This document shows, in pieces, positions 19,316-27,158 of a stretch of DNA of 64,000 bases. Below the pieces are notes generated by a model. The model was not told the origin of the DNA. It worked only from the letters and a program-made list of their open reading frames with translations, and did not search any database. Source of the stretch: Lewinellaceae bacterium (GTDB taxonomy: Bacteria > Bacteroidota > Bacteroidia > Chitinophagales > Saprospiraceae); the NCBI GenBank assembly GCA_020636025.1, contig JACJYQ010000009.1:124001-188000 (forward strand), written 5' to 3'. The position numbers were made by a program, and so were the translations under genes. Each line of letters begins with the position of its first letter. Within the stretch, counting starts at the first letter, position 1.

Positions 19316-19614
19316 AGTGATAACTGATTGAAATGAAAGAATTAGGTTTTGAATTCACAGATGCAATTATTTGATAATGTCAGGCAACCAAAGTGGTTAT
19401 TTTGATACCATTTATTGATCTGTGCGTTTGACAAGCCTTAAAATGCCCTCTTAACTTTGTTTATTTCATTGACCTGAACGCATGTAGGTTTTTTTAACTA
19501 TTTCTAACAGATTTTTAACGGTAATTGCTTTAAAAATCGTTACTTCGCAGTCCTTAATCCGTCAGAATTCGCGCCTTTGATGAATCCTTATTGTTCATCC
19601 TTAATCATTACGCT

Positions 19615-20409
19615 ATGAGTAAAAATTCACTCATCCTGACGACAGTTCTTTTATTTTTCCTCACAAATGCCCAGGCACAACTCAAACACCTTCACTTAAA
19701 TGTGAGCCTCAATGGCGGGTATTCAGTACTCCAGCACAAAACCGATTTCCAAACGACCCCTCTGTTCAATTTGTATGAATTTGTAGCCATTTCGCATGGT
19801 GGCCAGGATAAATACACCTGGGATGATTTCCAGGCGACTTATCAGGTTCGCGAAAAATTTGGACAACCACGTTTGGGATTCACTGGTCAGCTTACCTACA
19901 AAGACTGGCCAATAATTATTGAAGGACAGGCCTTGTCATCTTCCTCTGCTTATACCAAAGCTGCTTATGCCGTTTGCGCCGGACTTGGTAAAAACGTGTA
20001 TTTCGCCGACAGCTCTTTCTATTTCAGCTTTTTAGGTGGTTACAAATACATCATCAGAGATTATGGATTCGGAGCACAGACCCTCACAAACAGCATAGGA
20101 CTGGATGAGGGACGTGAACAAATGTCCTACTTTTTCGGACCCAAAGAAGCGCTGGGGCGCAATTCAGGCGACCTTTTTGTCATACACGCAGCCTTCGCCA
20201 AGACCATTGATTGGTATTACAGATGGAGCATCGGCATTGAAGGCTTTTACGAACTCGATCTTACCGACAAACTCGTACGCAGCGCCCGCATGACCAATTA
20301 CGGCGCCCAGGTATTCGTACGATGTAAAATATTTGGAAAAAATCCGGAGCAGGATCGCTTCTACCCAAATCCAGCCGGAAGCGGCAGGCGACCAAAATCT
20401 CCTTATTAG
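19615..20409 (+). CDS. Secreted hypothetical protein, probable outer-membrane beta-barrel
   Basis: The frame opens at 19591, but the ATG at 19615 gives a proper signal peptide (MSKNSLILTTVLLFFLTNAQ with cleavage after AQA). The mature part of about 240 residues has alternating strands rich in Tyr, Phe and Gly (FYFSFLGGYKYIIRDYGFG, DWYYRWSIGIEGFYELD), as in small porin-like barrels. No family is recognised. It converges with the PPK2 gene across an inverted repeat. Confidence 0.65.
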   Translation: MSKNSLILTTVLLFFLTNAQAQLKHLHLNVSLNGGYSVLQHKTDFQTTPLFNLYEFVAISHGGQDKYTWDDFQATYQVREKFGQPRLGFTGQLTYKDWPIIIEGQALSSSSAYTKAAYAVCAGLGKNVYFADSSFYFSFLGGYKYIIRDYGFGAQTLTNSIGLDEGREQMSYFFGPKEALGRNSGDLFVIHAAFAKTIDWYYRWSIGIEGFYELDLTDKLVRSARMTNYGAQVFVRCKIFGKNPEQDRFYPNPAGSGRRPKSPY

Positions 20410-20412
20410 TGT

Positions 20413-20490
20413 GGACAATGAGCAATGAACAACGAACAAGGAACAATGGCTCAATTAAAATCATTGTTCATTGTTCCTTGTTCATTGTCC
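20413..20490. repeat. Inverted heptamer repeats between convergent genes
   Basis: 20413-20448 repeats GGACAATGAGCAATGAACAA-type units and 20462-20490 is the inverse. The stem lies between two convergent genes, and the last codons and stop of the PPK2 gene are inside it. The unit is the same TGAACAA heptamer as at 10902-10977. Confidence 0.78.
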
Positions 20491-21237
20491 GTTTTCCTTA
20501 TTAGGCATCGGAAGTTTCATATCCAACTTTTCCAGTGCTTCCACGATTGTTTTGGAAACAAAATAGTCGCGATACCAGCGGTTGTCAACCGGGCAGATAT
20601 GCCAGGGTGTGTGGCTTTCGTTGATCGCGAACCCGTAGGCTTCCATGTATTTATCCCAGTGTTGGCGCTCTTCCCAGTCGCCTGGATTGTGCTTCCAGTA
20701 TTTGGTAGGGTCGTCGAGGCGTTGTTGCAATTGGATGCCTTGCTCTTCGTATGATATGTGCATGTAGAATTTGAAGATCAGGGTATTGTTGTCGGCCTGG
20801 AGCAGGTCTTCAAATGCATTGATGGCGGCCATGCGTTTTTTTACTCTATCCAGATCAATCCACTCGTGCACACGTTGGATGAGGATGTCTTCGTAGTGGC
20901 TGCGATTGAAAATGGTTGTCATGCCTTTTTGGGGTACCCAGCGATGTACACGCCATAGAAAATCGTGCGCAAATTCTTCTTCAGAGGGCTTTTTAAAACT
21001 CACCAGATCCAGTCCTGCGATGGTGCATTCCTGAAATACCTTGCGTACTGCTCCGTCTTTTCCACTGCCATCCATACCCTGGAAAATGACCAGAACTGAG
21101 TGCTTGCCTTCTGCATACAGGATGTTTTGCAATTCACCCAGGCGTTTCACCTGCTTCTTTGTTTTGTCTTTCAGGTCTTTTTTTGAAATGCCTTTTGGGG
21201 CAGTTGTGGAAATATCAGAGAGGATGATCTTTGACAT
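20482..21237 (-). CDS. Polyphosphate kinase 2 family protein
   Basis: A 251-residue single-domain PPK2 protein. Walker A is GMDGSGKDG (54-62), the second motif is IFNRSHYED (109-117), and the FKKPSEEEFAHDFLWRVH segment (81-98) is typical of the family. These soluble enzymes move phosphate between polyphosphate and nucleotides; the subclass (mono- or diphosphate acceptor) cannot be fixed by eye. The C-terminal Gln and stop lie in the TGAACAA repeat shared with the convergent gene. Confidence 0.92.
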   Translation of the reverse strand: MSKIILSDISTTAPKGISKKDLKDKTKKQVKRLGELQNILYAEGKHSVLVIFQGMDGSGKDGAVRKVFQECTIAGLDLVSFKKPSEEEFAHDFLWRVHRWVPQKGMTTIFNRSHYEDILIQRVHEWIDLDRVKKRMAAINAFEDLLQADNNTLIFKFYMHISYEEQGIQLQQRLDDPTKYWKHNPGDWEERQHWDKYMEAYGFAINESHTPWHICPVDNRWYRDYFVSKTIVEALEKLDMKLPMPNKENGQ

Positions 21238-21309
21238 GGTTAGGAACTGATATGATTGAAATTGTATGTTTTTTTAGGGGTAGGGCGAAGGTATTGATAA
21301 ATTATGCTA

Positions 21310-21918
21310 TCACTCTCTCAAATATTCTTTCACTTTCTCTACAGAAATATGATCTCCAAAATACTTCCCATAATAGGCAAACACAAACTTCCCATGTTCA
21401 TCAATCAGGAAATCTGCGCTGATGCGGTTGGCGTGTGCGTCGTATTTCGGTTTTTTACTAAACAGTTTTCGACCTTTTTTGATCTTTTTGTTTACCCCTT
21501 GAAAACGCCCCTTGAACATTTTCCACCAGCTTCGCTGCACTCCAAAGAGATGATATAGTTTTTCTGTACTGTCGGGAATCATGACAGCATAGAAGTCTTC
21601 GCCTTCAACATATTGCCGAATGGCGGAAGCCGGACTTTCATAAACAGACATAACAATCACATTTTGAAGCTTAAATGAGTCTGCATATTCCTGCAATTCA
21701 TGGAAATACAAATTGCACACCGGGCAACCGACGCTTCGGTAAAATGTGAGCAATACTTTCTTTCCCTTGTAATCAGTAAGGTTTACCGTGTCGCCATTTA
21801 CATCGGTGATTGTGAACGAAGGGGCTGATTCCAACGCTTTCCATTTTTTGTTCGATTGGGCTTGTACACTGTGTATATATAGGCAGCTGAGACAAAACAA
21901 TAATATGAAGTGTTTCAT
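21310..21918 (-). CDS. Secreted peroxiredoxin/thioredoxin-fold protein
   Basis: A 202-residue protein with a signal peptide (1-21, ending VQAQ) and an AhpC/TSA-like fold: SFTITDVNGDTVNLTDYKGK, the redox site GCPVC (Cys65 and Cys68), then VIVMSVYESPASAIRQY. The CxxC pair is that of the two-Cys AhpC/TSA-like proteins. It probably reduces peroxides or disulfides in the periplasm. Its start codon overlaps the stop of the upstream small gene (ATGA), so the two are co-translated. Confidence 0.85.
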   Translation of the reverse strand: MKHFILLFCLSCLYIHSVQAQSNKKWKALESAPSFTITDVNGDTVNLTDYKGKKVLLTFYRSVGCPVCNLYFHELQEYADSFKLQNVIVMSVYESPASAIRQYVEGEDFYAVMIPDSTEKLYHLFGVQRSWWKMFKGRFQGVNKKIKKGRKLFSKKPKYDAHANRISADFLIDEHGKFVFAYYGKYFGDHISVEKVKEYLRE

Positions 21919-22226
21919 ACAGGACTGGCTGTTTTATCCATAATCAGTATGGAAGAGCTTACGGATTCTTCTTTTAAATGAAGGAAATTCAATCTTACCT
22001 CATCCTGCATAAATGCACTCAGGTCCTGTTCTGATTCAAAAGAAATGATGTGAATTTCATAAGGACGTTCAGCTTCGGCAGTTATAAAGCTATTCTCTGG
22101 CGGCCTGATACGGTATAGCATTTTACCACGGTATTTTTCCATCAGCGGAATGGCGATGCTTTCGAATTCCAGGAACTCTTTTTCTTTTCCTTCCTGCAAG
22201 AAGATCAATTGAGCAATATTAATCAT
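21915..22226 (-). CDS. DUF1330-like small protein (dimeric alpha-beta barrel)
   Basis: I use the ATG at 22226 (MINIAQLIFLQEGKEKEF), giving 103 residues; the frame stays open upstream but overlaps the preceding gene. The layout, an N-terminal strand, a helix EFLEFESIAIPLMEKYRG, then YEIHIISFESEQDLSAFMQDE, is that of ferredoxin-like dimeric barrel proteins such as DUF1330. No function can be stated. It overlaps the peroxiredoxin-like gene by four bases. Confidence 0.72.
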   Translation of the reverse strand: MINIAQLIFLQEGKEKEFLEFESIAIPLMEKYRGKMLYRIRPPENSFITAEAERPYEIHIISFESEQDLSAFMQDEVRLNFLHLKEESVSSSILIMDKTASPV

Positions 22227-22240
22227 AGCAAAGACGATTT

Positions 22241-22861
22241 CTAGTCGTATAAACCTTTTCCCACTAAAATATCGGGAATGCACTTTTCTATCCGGGTCGT
22301 CCTCGTCTTGGATTGCTTGGGTGCCGTAAAAAACAACACGTACCCTCGCTGACGGCCAGGGGTGAGTGATTCAAATGCCATTTTCAGGTCGGGCATTTGA
22401 TCCATTTTGACGAGCAATTCATCTGGCAATTTCAGCTCATCTTTTTGCTTGAAATCAACTTTCAAACCTGCTTTCTCTACTTCTATTGCCTCGAATATGT
22501 ATTCTTTGATAACCGGTTCGAGTTTGATAACATCTTTCACGTCTGTGAATTTAAACAGCCGGGCGGCCTGGGAATTTTCGCCTGGCCTCACGAGAAGATT
22601 ATGTGGATCCTGCAACAGCGATCCTTTGAAAAAACTGATGGAGCAATAGTCATTAAAAGCTGCCATCACCAGAATGTTGTGATGCTGAAAAGTGTAGCAA
22701 GGGATTTTCCATTTCAGCTCTTCTGTCAGGCCGCATTCGAGCAGGATTTCCCGCAATTTCTCCAGTTCGGGCTCCCAGTTATGCACTTTGCATTGAGGGG
22801 TGCCGCCAAGCGGACAACGTCCGCAGCCATTCGCCAGATATTCGTCAATTTGTGGATTCAT
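22241..22861 (-). CDS. DUF1801/YdeI-like protein, copy 2
   Basis: A 206-residue protein with a DUF1801-like part (EKLREILLECGLTEELKWKIPCYTF, with the typical KW.IPCY motif) and a YdeI/OmpD-associated C-terminal part (LTPGRQRGYVLFFTAPKQSKTR..RIEKC). An N-terminal cysteine cluster (GCGRCPLGGTPQCKVH) is absent from its neighbour copy and could bind a metal. Its start overlaps the stop of the upstream paralogue (ATGA). The two share order and motifs over their whole length, so they arose by tandem duplication. Confidence 0.82.
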   Translation of the reverse strand: MNPQIDEYLANGCGRCPLGGTPQCKVHNWEPELEKLREILLECGLTEELKWKIPCYTFQHHNILVMAAFNDYCSISFFKGSLLQDPHNLLVRPGENSQAARLFKFTDVKDVIKLEPVIKEYIFEAIEVEKAGLKVDFKQKDELKLPDELLVKMDQMPDLKMAFESLTPGRQRGYVLFFTAPKQSKTRTTRIEKCIPDILVGKGLYD

Positions 22862-23445
22862 TTTTCCAGATCATTTAGGCCTTTGCCTGCCATTATTTGA
22901 GGTATCCATTTTTCAATTCTGTCCACCCGGGTTTTGTCGCGTTTTGGAGCGGAGAAATGAAGCAAATATGCTCTTTGCCTCCCGGGTGTCAGTGCTTCAA
23001 AAGCCGTCTTGAGTGCTGAGCTTTCATCCAGTTTCTGCTGAAACTCTTCCGGCATGGTAAACTCTGCTGTCTTTTTGAATTCAATTTTCAAACCGGCTCT
23101 TTCTACCTCTATGGCTTCGAAAATATAGTTTTTCAGAGTGGCTTCCAGTTCCACGATTTGTTTCAGACTGTTAAATCTTATCTGCCGGGCGGCTTGCACA
23201 TTTTCCGTTTGTTGAATCAATATGCTTTCGGGGTCTTGCAACAGGGCGCCTTTGTGAAAAAGAAAAGCGCAGTATTCTTTAAAATCGTGGATCAGCACAA
23301 TGTTGCTGTTTTGAAAGGTATAGCAGGGGACGCCCCATTTAAGTTCTTCGTTCAGGCCGCAAGAGAGTGCGATCTCACGGAGTTTCTCAACCTCGTTTTT
23401 CCATTTATCGGCCTTTTGGAAGTAAAAATCAACTTTTGGATTCAT
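22858..23445 (-). CDS. DUF1801/YdeI-like protein, copy 1
   Basis: The ATG at 23445 (MNPKVDFYFQKADKWKNEVE) matches the start of the downstream copy, so I prefer it to the open frame further up; length 195 residues. It has VEKLREIALSCGLNEELKWGVPCYTF and LTPGRQRAYLLHFSAPKRDKTRVDRIEKWIPQI. It lacks the N-terminal cysteines of copy 2. It overlaps copy 2 by four bases. Role unknown; related proteins have been linked to peptide or bacteriocin tolerance, which is not evidence for that here. Confidence 0.82.
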   Translation of the reverse strand: MNPKVDFYFQKADKWKNEVEKLREIALSCGLNEELKWGVPCYTFQNSNIVLIHDFKEYCAFLFHKGALLQDPESILIQQTENVQAARQIRFNSLKQIVELEATLKNYIFEAIEVERAGLKIEFKKTAEFTMPEEFQQKLDESSALKTAFEALTPGRQRAYLLHFSAPKRDKTRVDRIEKWIPQIMAGKGLNDLEK

Positions 23446-23491
23446 GATAATTGATTGTATAATTTCCATTCCTATTGATTAGCAAAATAAT

Positions 23492-23566
23492 TTCTCGCAG
23501 TTTTTACGCAGATTTTCTGTGTAGAATCTGTGCAACAAATCTGTGTAAAATCTGCGCGAAATAAAA
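23492..23566. repeat. Dispersed AAATCTGCG repeat, copy A
   Basis: TTTCTCGCAG..TTTTACGCAGATTTTCTGTG then its complement, ending with the 35-base core at 23532-23566 (GCAACAAATCTGTGTAAAAT...). Near-copies of the core lie at 29861-29895 and 40295-40328. The arms can pair as a hairpin after the SRPBCC gene. Confidence 0.75.
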
Positions 23567-23583
23567 ACACTGACTCACGACAC

Positions 23584-24054
23584 CTAGTTGATTAATCCCT
23601 TACTGGCCACTTCCTCCAATCGGTTGTGTGCCATATTTATTCCCACTGCAAAAGGCAGTTGTAGCATCTGGTCGCGAAGAGTCACTGATTTATATACAAT
23701 TTGCATGATTAGCTTGCTTCTGTTTGCACCCATCATTTCGAATTCCAGAAATTCCAGTTGAACAGGAAATGGGGTGTTCTCCATTTCGAAAGTCCGAGTG
23801 ATCTTCCGGTTCGGTTCAAACTCGTGTATGGTTCCGTTGAAGTAGTGTTTGTTCCCTTTTTGATCGGTGGTTTCGAACCGGTAAGCACCGTGTCTTTTGT
23901 TTTCCAGTTTAAGCACTTTGGTACCCATCCACTCCGCCACTATATCGGCATCTTCATAGGCTTTGAAAAGCAAATCCAGTGGCAATTCAAATTCCCGTGT
24001 AATCAGAATTTCCTGTTTACCGTCTTCGGCATGGATCTTTGTTTTTTGTTCCAT
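23584..24054 (-). CDS. SRPBCC (AHSA1-type) domain protein
   Basis: A 156-residue START-like protein: ILITREFELPLDLLFKAYED, VAEWMGTKVLKLE and GTIHEFEPNRKITRTFEME are typical AHSA1/ATPase-activator-like segments. Such domains bind hydrophobic ligands in a cavity. The pairing with an ArsR-type repressor six bases upstream is very common. The gene ends next to the AAATCTGCG repeat. Confidence 0.88.
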   Translation of the reverse strand: MEQKTKIHAEDGKQEILITREFELPLDLLFKAYEDADIVAEWMGTKVLKLENKRHGAYRFETTDQKGNKHYFNGTIHEFEPNRKITRTFEMENTPFPVQLEFLEFEMMGANRSKLIMQIVYKSVTLRDQMLQLPFAVGINMAHNRLEEVASKGLIN

Positions 24055-24060
24055 AACTAA

Positions 24061-24375
24061 TTATTTGTGCTTTTTCATGATGCTTTCGAGTTTGTCAAAT
24101 CGCGCCTCCCACAATAGGCGGAAAGGCTCGAGAAATTCGGCGACTTCTTTCATTTTCTGAGCATTGAGATGGTAATAAATTTCCCGACCGTTTTGCTCCT
24201 GCTGAAGCAACTCGCACTCGGTCAGGATGGAAATATGTTTGGAAACTGTTGGCCGGGCAGTATCAAAATTGGCTGCAATAGCACCGGCAGTCATGGATTG
24301 AGAGGCCACCAGAAGCAATATGGCTCGTCTGGTAGGATCGGCAATGGCCTGAAAAACATCACGTCGTAAATTCAT
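24061..24375 (-). CDS. ArsR-family transcriptional repressor
   Basis: A 104-residue winged-helix regulator: FQAIADPTRRAILLLVASQSM, the recognition part AAANFDTARPTVSKHISIL-like at 33-53, then ELLQQEQNGREIYYHL (wing). The classical metal-binding cysteines (ELCVCDL) are missing, so it belongs to the non-metal SRPBCC-associated group. Two copies of a palindrome lie directly upstream of its start and are its likely operator. It forms an operon with the SRPBCC gene. Confidence 0.9.
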   Translation of the reverse strand: MNLRRDVFQAIADPTRRAILLLVASQSMTAGAIAANFDTARPTVSKHISILTECELLQQEQNGREIYYHLNAQKMKEVAEFLEPFRLLWEARFDKLESIMKKHK

Positions 24376-24378
24376 CGC

Positions 24379-24420
24379 GTAGCTATTTGGCTACAAATAT
24401 ATATGTAGTTATTTGACTAC
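24379..24420 (-). promoter_or_regulatory. Double palindromic operator of the ArsR/SRPBCC operon
   Basis: Two 16-base sites of form GTAG-TATTTG-CTAC: GTAGCTATTTGGCTAC (24379-24394) and GTAGTTATTTGACTAC (24405-24420), centres 26 bases apart with an AT spacer. The first site starts four bases before the repressor's start codon, so binding would block its own transcription. Confidence 0.75.
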
Positions 24421-24436
24421 GCAAATTACTTGAAAG

Positions 24437-25423
24437 TTATCTACGAATACAAAGGCAATACCCGATACTAATTTCTTTAGTAGAAATGAAATGTAGTCCA
24501 AGCCCAAAGTTAATACCCCATGCATGATCACTGTCTTTTTCACTAGAACTCCAATACCCACCAGTAATAAAATGCCCAGAGCCATTTGGCCCAAGTTTTC
24601 TATATAATTCGTCGAGCTCTCCTTGGGCGGGCATATACCAATCTGTAAAGCCATATGCTACCAAGTTATTACACAATTTGCCTACAGAATTAGGCAATTG
24701 ACTTAGCATTGCAGTAGTATTTGATTGCCCATTGAAATCCATATTTGCTTCTGCTTCCGTAGCCAGATTCGGGATACCTATTATATCAATACCATTAGGG
24801 CCCCATCCATAAGTATTTAGCATTTTCGGGTAACAATAAATAACATCACCATTGTCCATAGTAACCTTTAATAAGCTATCCAAGGCTGAGGGTAAGGGTT
24901 TCCAGAATGGTTTACCATCTTCTCCCATTGTAAGAACGGTGGTTGGCGCCCCGGCTGGCAATTGTTGCCAGGCTAAACCATTAAAATATAGTATATCACC
25001 GAGTTTGGCATTTGTAGGTAGTTCTGTATCGCTGCTTCTGCCAGATAGTAATGCATAAGGAACGCTAAGTAGTTCAGCTGTACCCATTAATTGATAATTG
25101 GATCCGCCCGTAAGGTCTAATGAAACTTGAATGTTAGTAGGTGTATTCCCCCATTTGATAGAATCAAATTGTCCAAATAGAACGCTTCCTCTGCCAATCT
25201 CTAGATTGACAAGTCCAAAAGCATTTGTAGTTGTTATATGAGTTTCAGAATATACAGTATTCTCTTGAATCAGATCAATTTTCAAATTCACATTTTGATT
25301 CTCTAATATTTGCCCAACATTATTTCGGACAATAGCCTGATACTTAAAGGCTTGTGGTACTTGGGTAATAGCTGAAGCCCAAAGGCAAACTAAACCAAAA
25401 AGAGTCGATAAATAAGTTTTCAT
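24437..25423 (-). CDS. Secreted protein with DUF1566/Lcl-type C-terminal domain
   Basis: A 328-residue protein with a signal peptide (1-21) and a front domain found in many Bacteroidota surface proteins (QVPQAFKYQAIVRNNVGQIL, VNLEIGRGSVLFGQFDSIKWG, LLSVPYALLS). The C-terminal part has the DUF1566/FGE-like pattern: DWYMPAQGELDELYRKLG and HFITGGYWSSSEKDSDHAW. Such proteins are usually extracellular. It follows the T9SS cargo gene with a two-base gap, so both are one operon. No sorting domain is present. Confidence 0.82.
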   Translation of the reverse strand: MKTYLSTLFGLVCLWASAITQVPQAFKYQAIVRNNVGQILENQNVNLKIDLIQENTVYSETHITTTNAFGLVNLEIGRGSVLFGQFDSIKWGNTPTNIQVSLDLTGGSNYQLMGTAELLSVPYALLSGRSSDTELPTNAKLGDILYFNGLAWQQLPAGAPTTVLTMGEDGKPFWKPLPSALDSLLKVTMDNGDVIYCYPKMLNTYGWGPNGIDIIGIPNLATEAEANMDFNGQSNTTAMLSQLPNSVGKLCNNLVAYGFTDWYMPAQGELDELYRKLGPNGSGHFITGGYWSSSEKDSDHAWGINFGLGLHFISTKEISIGYCLCIRR

Positions 25424-25425
25424 AG

Positions 25426-25923
25426 TTACTTGTGTTTAACAATTTTGCAAGATTTGAGCTTTTGTCCAAGCTTACTATTTATTTGCAACAAATAAATGCC
25501 AGGCAAAAAAGTGTTCATCTTTAAGAAATGGGTTCCATTTGACACTAAAATTGGAATTTGTTCCAACAGCTTTCCGCTAGAGTTATAAAGTTCAATGTAA
25601 TCATCTTTTATTGCGTCTTTCCATTCAATTATGATCCAATCAGATGCTGGATTTGGGTACACTTTAATTGTATAATTGGGGGCTAAATCATCCACTTCAG
25701 TAATTATTGAATAACTCTGATTGAACCCTTGGGTTAAATATATTTTTGGTTCATTTGAAAATGTTTCTGTTACAGTTTCTCCGAGTGTCCAACTCAATTC
25801 GCAATTAGCATTTGAAAAGTACGCACCTGAAGAGGTAATGACATCCAAACTTAATGATTGAGCGAATCCGCACATAATGGATAACGCTAAGAATGAGCTC
25901 AATAGGAATATTTTATGGATCAT
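25426..25923 (-). CDS. Small secreted protein with T9SS type A sorting domain
   Basis: I start at the ATG at 25923 (MIHKIFLLSSFLALSIMCGF), giving 165 residues; the frame is open 22 codons further up. After the signal peptide comes a short beta module (SGAYFSNANCELSWTLGETV), and the last 80 residues are a sorting domain (IKVYPNPASDWIIIEWKD, LYNSSGKLLEQI, FLPGIYLLQINSK). The module resembles the short domain that precedes sorting signals in many cargo proteins. It is co-transcribed with the DUF1566/Lcl protein. Confidence 0.85.
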   Translation of the reverse strand: MIHKIFLLSSFLALSIMCGFAQSLSLDVITSSGAYFSNANCELSWTLGETVTETFSNEPKIYLTQGFNQSYSIITEVDDLAPNYTIKVYPNPASDWIIIEWKDAIKDDYIELYNSSGKLLEQIPILVSNGTHFLKMNTFLPGIYLLQINSKLGQKLKSCKIVKHK

Positions 25924-26078
25924 TTGATGTTTATTTTCATGTGTGTTAAATGTGTAACAGAAAGTGGGCGATTTTGGCCAATAAGACAATTATTGAGCAT
26001 TAAATATACAGTACCTCAAATTCATATTTATGTATTGTATTCCATTGGATAATGGTTACAAACCATGAATTATCAAAC

Positions 26079-27050
26079 TTAAATCACTATTTCCTCTACC
26101 TTCCCGGCAACCTCCAACCCGGCATTCCGCCCCGTATCTTCAAAAATTACGGCTTTGCGTTTTTTATCATAAAGTTTCACTTCAACTTTGGAAGTCATAC
26201 TTTCTTCAATCCTGCCATCCATAAACCCAAGAATTGGGGAGGCGAGGGCGGTAGCTTTTTCCCGGTGTGCATGAATCTCAAGCAGGTATTTCCTGTTTTC
26301 CATAACCAGTTGCACTTTTTCCTGGTCGGCATAGGATTTTCGAAGTTTTGTGGAATTGTATGTGGTGAATTCAATCAATTGGCCATTGATCCATACACCT
26401 GCGATAAAGCCCACAAAAGCTCCGGTAAGCCAGGGGATTTTGGCAACGGAGGCTTTTAAAGAAATACCCGGCTTCGAAAAATGATTTGTTTGCATCCAGA
26501 TGTATGCGCTGGGGAATGATCGTCCCCAGTCTTTTTCCATGTAGCCTTTGCCACCAGTAAAATCAAGTTCTTCTCCATTGATCGTCAGACAACCTTCAAT
26601 GATATGGTCCATGCTGAGGATGCCGTGGTAACATTCCATAAAAGGCACAAAAGAGTAGGGACCCATGATGCCGGGAGAATACCAGCTGCTCGACCAGGGA
26701 ACCTGGTTTTTAAAGTGGAGTTCACCCTTTGCTTGAAGGAGATCTAATTGGAGACTTTTGGAAGTAAACAGATTACTCCCAATGTGCACTTCAAATTTTC
26801 CTTTTGTAGGAACAAACTCTTTGGCTTCAAATCTGAAATATTCGGCTGTTCGTTTCTTGCCGTCAAGTAATTGAATAAACGCCTGCTTTTCGCCATTGAC
26901 ATCCATGGCAATACCTGGTATGATGGCAAAAGCTCTTGACTCGTCGGCATTGACGATCTTGTAATACCAGCCCTCGAAATACTTCTTTGTCTTTCCCCAG
27001 CCGTGATATTGCTCGGGGTGCCAGAGAGCCTGGATTTTGTTTTTCAGCAT
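26079..27050 (-). CDS. Tocopherol-cyclase-like protein
   Basis: A 323-residue protein with the layout of the tocopherol cyclase (VTE1) family: N-terminal WHPEQYHGWG and FEGWYYKIV, then AFAIIPGIA, VPWSSSWYSPGIMGP, GYMEKDWGRSFPSAYIWMQT and a C-terminal beta part. The EKDWG and NHF residues are the family hallmark. Plants and cyanobacteria use the enzyme to close the tocopherol ring; many heterotrophic bacteria carry relatives of unknown substrate. No tocopherol pathway gene is near, so a different lipid or quinone substrate is likely. It stands alone. Confidence 0.85.
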   Translation of the reverse strand: MLKNKIQALWHPEQYHGWGKTKKYFEGWYYKIVNADESRAFAIIPGIAMDVNGEKQAFIQLLDGKKRTAEYFRFEAKEFVPTKGKFEVHIGSNLFTSKSLQLDLLQAKGELHFKNQVPWSSSWYSPGIMGPYSFVPFMECYHGILSMDHIIEGCLTINGEELDFTGGKGYMEKDWGRSFPSAYIWMQTNHFSKPGISLKASVAKIPWLTGAFVGFIAGVWINGQLIEFTTYNSTKLRKSYADQEKVQLVMENRKYLLEIHAHREKATALASPILGFMDGRIEESMTSKVEVKLYDKKRKAVIFEDTGRNAGLEVAGKVEEIVI

Positions 27051-27158
27051 AGATGGGAAGAAATATTAATTCACCACAGATTTACACAGATTATCTAATA
27101 AAGAAACTGCTCAAAACTGTGGTGAATATTTAAGTCGGATATGGCTAGTGAAGGTACC

